Assembly (NCBI RefSeq): GCF_050947335.1
Contig: NC_134991.1
Coordinates: 4,216,001-4,280,000 of the forward strand
Source: Megachile rotundata
Lineage: Eukaryota > Arthropoda > Insecta > Hymenoptera > Megachilidae
Reading direction: 5' to 3'
Length of the DNA: 64,000 nucleotides
Of this stretch, positions 62,041-64,000 are shown in pieces. The notes below the pieces were generated by a model. That model was given only the letters and a program-made list of their open reading frames with translations, did no database searches and was not told the DNA's origin. A program made the position numbers and the translations under genes. The first letter of the stretch is position 1. Every line of letters starts with the position of its first letter.

Positions 62041-64000
62041 AAAACTTTTTTGGTTCACAAATGTACTTATTTAAAGGAAGTCCACATTTCGTTAAGAGCC
62101 GACTAAAAGTGCAATGAAAGAATTAAATTCCGTTATACTTAAATAACAACAAAAATTATAGAAATATGTAGGTACAAAAATGAGTTTCTAATGTGAGATC
62201 CAGTTTGCTCATTTCTGAAACTTTTACCATCCATATCTTTCAATTGAAAAAATATTCAAGTCATTTAAGTGTATAAAGTCGGTCAGTCTACAAAAACTGG
62301 CCTACAATCCTGTGGAAATACTTTTCATGTGTTCAATTTATGAATACGTAAAAGAATAATAAGTTTCAAGATTAACTCGTTCTTCACCAAGACCTTATTC
62401 ATGATATCGTTCTCCAAGAGTTTCATATTCGGAAACAATAACAGCCTGATTATCGCGTTGTTATATTATATTGTATCATAATATATTATATTGTATTAAA
62501 TTATATTATTAAACAATATGTGTAATATAATATGTGTCTGATGCCATCATTTCATGTAATTCCTAATCGTTTGATCCGCTTTATGTACCCGTCATTTACT
62601 TCATTTAATTAAAACGGTGCGAACCTTTCTGATTATCTAAAAATTATGAAAACATTCTATCTGATATGCCCCAAAAGTGATGAGAAAATTGTAAATATGT
62701 AATACGTCCTGTAAGTGATGAGAAAATTGTAAAAATATTATGTTGTAATATATCAAATGGATTTTGAAACATAGGAAGTCTAACATGATTTGACGAGATA
62801 ATACACCGCAAAGCAGCAATTATGCTACATAAATTAATTTGAAGCTCAACACATTACCTAGAAAGTAAAATGGATGGACGCAACCATTTTATAACATGAT
62901 AGGAGGTGACTAAACACTAATATGTTAATCGCTGCTTTATTAAACATTTCACTATATTTCACTTATTTGCAATAAACATTATTTATTATTTTTACGATAT
63001 TTTATGGTTACTATTATTCAATATTTCAAGTATATAATGTAAGTATTTATAATTAAGAAAGTAAGAAAGCTCCGAGCAATATGGGTTCCTATCACAGATA
63101 GATTTCTATGGAAAGTTAAACGTCATCCACATATGGCAGAAAATGACGAGTAGCCAACGTGTTAAAAGAAACGACCTCTACTTTCAATATTTTTTCTCTA
63201 TCGTAACACTTTTAACATTTAACATTTCTATTTTAACATTTCAACTGAGTTGCAAATAATTCAATAAATCTCAAATGTATATTAATTGATTTTTCATCAA
63301 CAATCAATGATACCGAGAGGTTTAATAGACTTTCGGATCTCAGATGACGGATTCTGATCCATAGAAACTTGATTTAACTTGTGATTTAAAATTTTATTTG
63401 TTGCACATCAAATGATTTTCACACTTTGATTGACATGACATAATAAAAATCACACGTATGATATATCAATTTTAAACTTCAGGTTTGTATATGACTAGAA
63501 AAAGATTTTATTACTATTCGGAATACAAAATGGCCGGTTGTCAGTTCTACCATAGTTAATTATACTTATTACATTTTTTAATACAGTGACTATCAAAATA
63601 GAAATATTGTAATTATTTCAGGTGTTATTTCTATCGATGTACAATTTTTCAGTCATTTGTAGCCATCTGACAAAAAAAAGTTTAGAACAAGAATTTCAGG
63701 GTATGAAGTGTACTATAGATATCAATAAAAGAAATTTCAAAAACAGTTTGTTCTTTGGTGAAATCAAGGTTTTACAAATAAGAACACATTTTTCGTTTTA
63801 TCTTATAGAGAACATCGACATGAATTCAAAACACATATTACATGTTCAAAAAGCATATTACAATTTTATTAACAAATATATTATTTTTGTCGCGGAAGGT
63901 GGGATGCAATTAAATAATATTACTTTTTTGCAGTCTTCTTATGTTCTAGACGCGTGGTTTCATTCAGTAATTACTTCAGTATCAAATATTGTTTACACTG
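62041..64000. other. AT-rich DNA at right edge, no gene recognised
   Basis: It contains an (ATATTATATTGT)-like tract at 62460-62530 and a two-copy repeat of AGTGATGAGAAAATTGTAAA at 62675-62735. No exon or RNA gene is supported. Confidence 0.4.

Overview
This is AT-rich animal DNA with spliced genes and large introns. Vasa and cap-n-collar (cnc) homologues, many mariner-type and foldback elements, and a short (TTAGG)n run point to an insect. The exon sequences and element types fit Hymenoptera, most likely a bee; the order is an inference, not proven by the sequence.

Two protein-coding genes are supported. On the + strand, vasa (DEAD-box germline RNA helicase) has a compact promoter and non-coding first exon near 4.03-4.27 kb, three coding exons between 4961 and 7084 that join into a 644-residue protein, and a poly(A) signal near 7.53 kb. 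On the - strand are four internal coding exons of cnc, the CNC-bZIP stress-response factor (Nrf2 homologue): 52345-52035, 49682-49485, 11389-11155 and 7945-7721. All have consensus splice sites and compatible phases, and the intron between the second and third is 38 kb. Neither the cnc start codon nor the bZIP domain was found. The bZIP exons must lie left of base 1, so vasa sits inside a cnc intron on the opposite strand. The 5' exons lie right of 52.3 kb, perhaps starting from the CpG-rich block at 60.25-60.56 kb or beyond the window.

The rest is intron, and it is full of repeats. There are near-perfect long inverted-repeat (foldback) elements at 9198-10469, 20138-20702, about 26550-26865, 42927-45923 (with a second 2-kb foldback, 43090-45119, inserted in it) and 53758-54783. 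There are decayed fragments of mariner (13.8 and 59.5 kb), Merlin/ISXO2-type (17.1-17.5 kb) and PIF1-helicase/Helitron-like (28.25-29.08 kb) elements. A 15-bp minisatellite at 19.4-19.8 kb has a minus strand that reads as a pentapeptide-repeat protein. About a dozen islands of a degenerate 8-9-bp A3T3 repeat occur, one of them still a clean array at 40.65-40.78 kb. CpG-richer blocks at 14.46-15.2, 24.2-24.8, 37.5-37.9 and 60.25-60.56 kb stand out as candidate promoters or regulatory DNA.

The two genes have no obvious shared pathway: vasa acts in germ cells on RNA, and cnc acts in the nucleus with small Maf proteins in oxidative and xenobiotic stress and head patterning. Their nested antisense arrangement is the main architectural feature.
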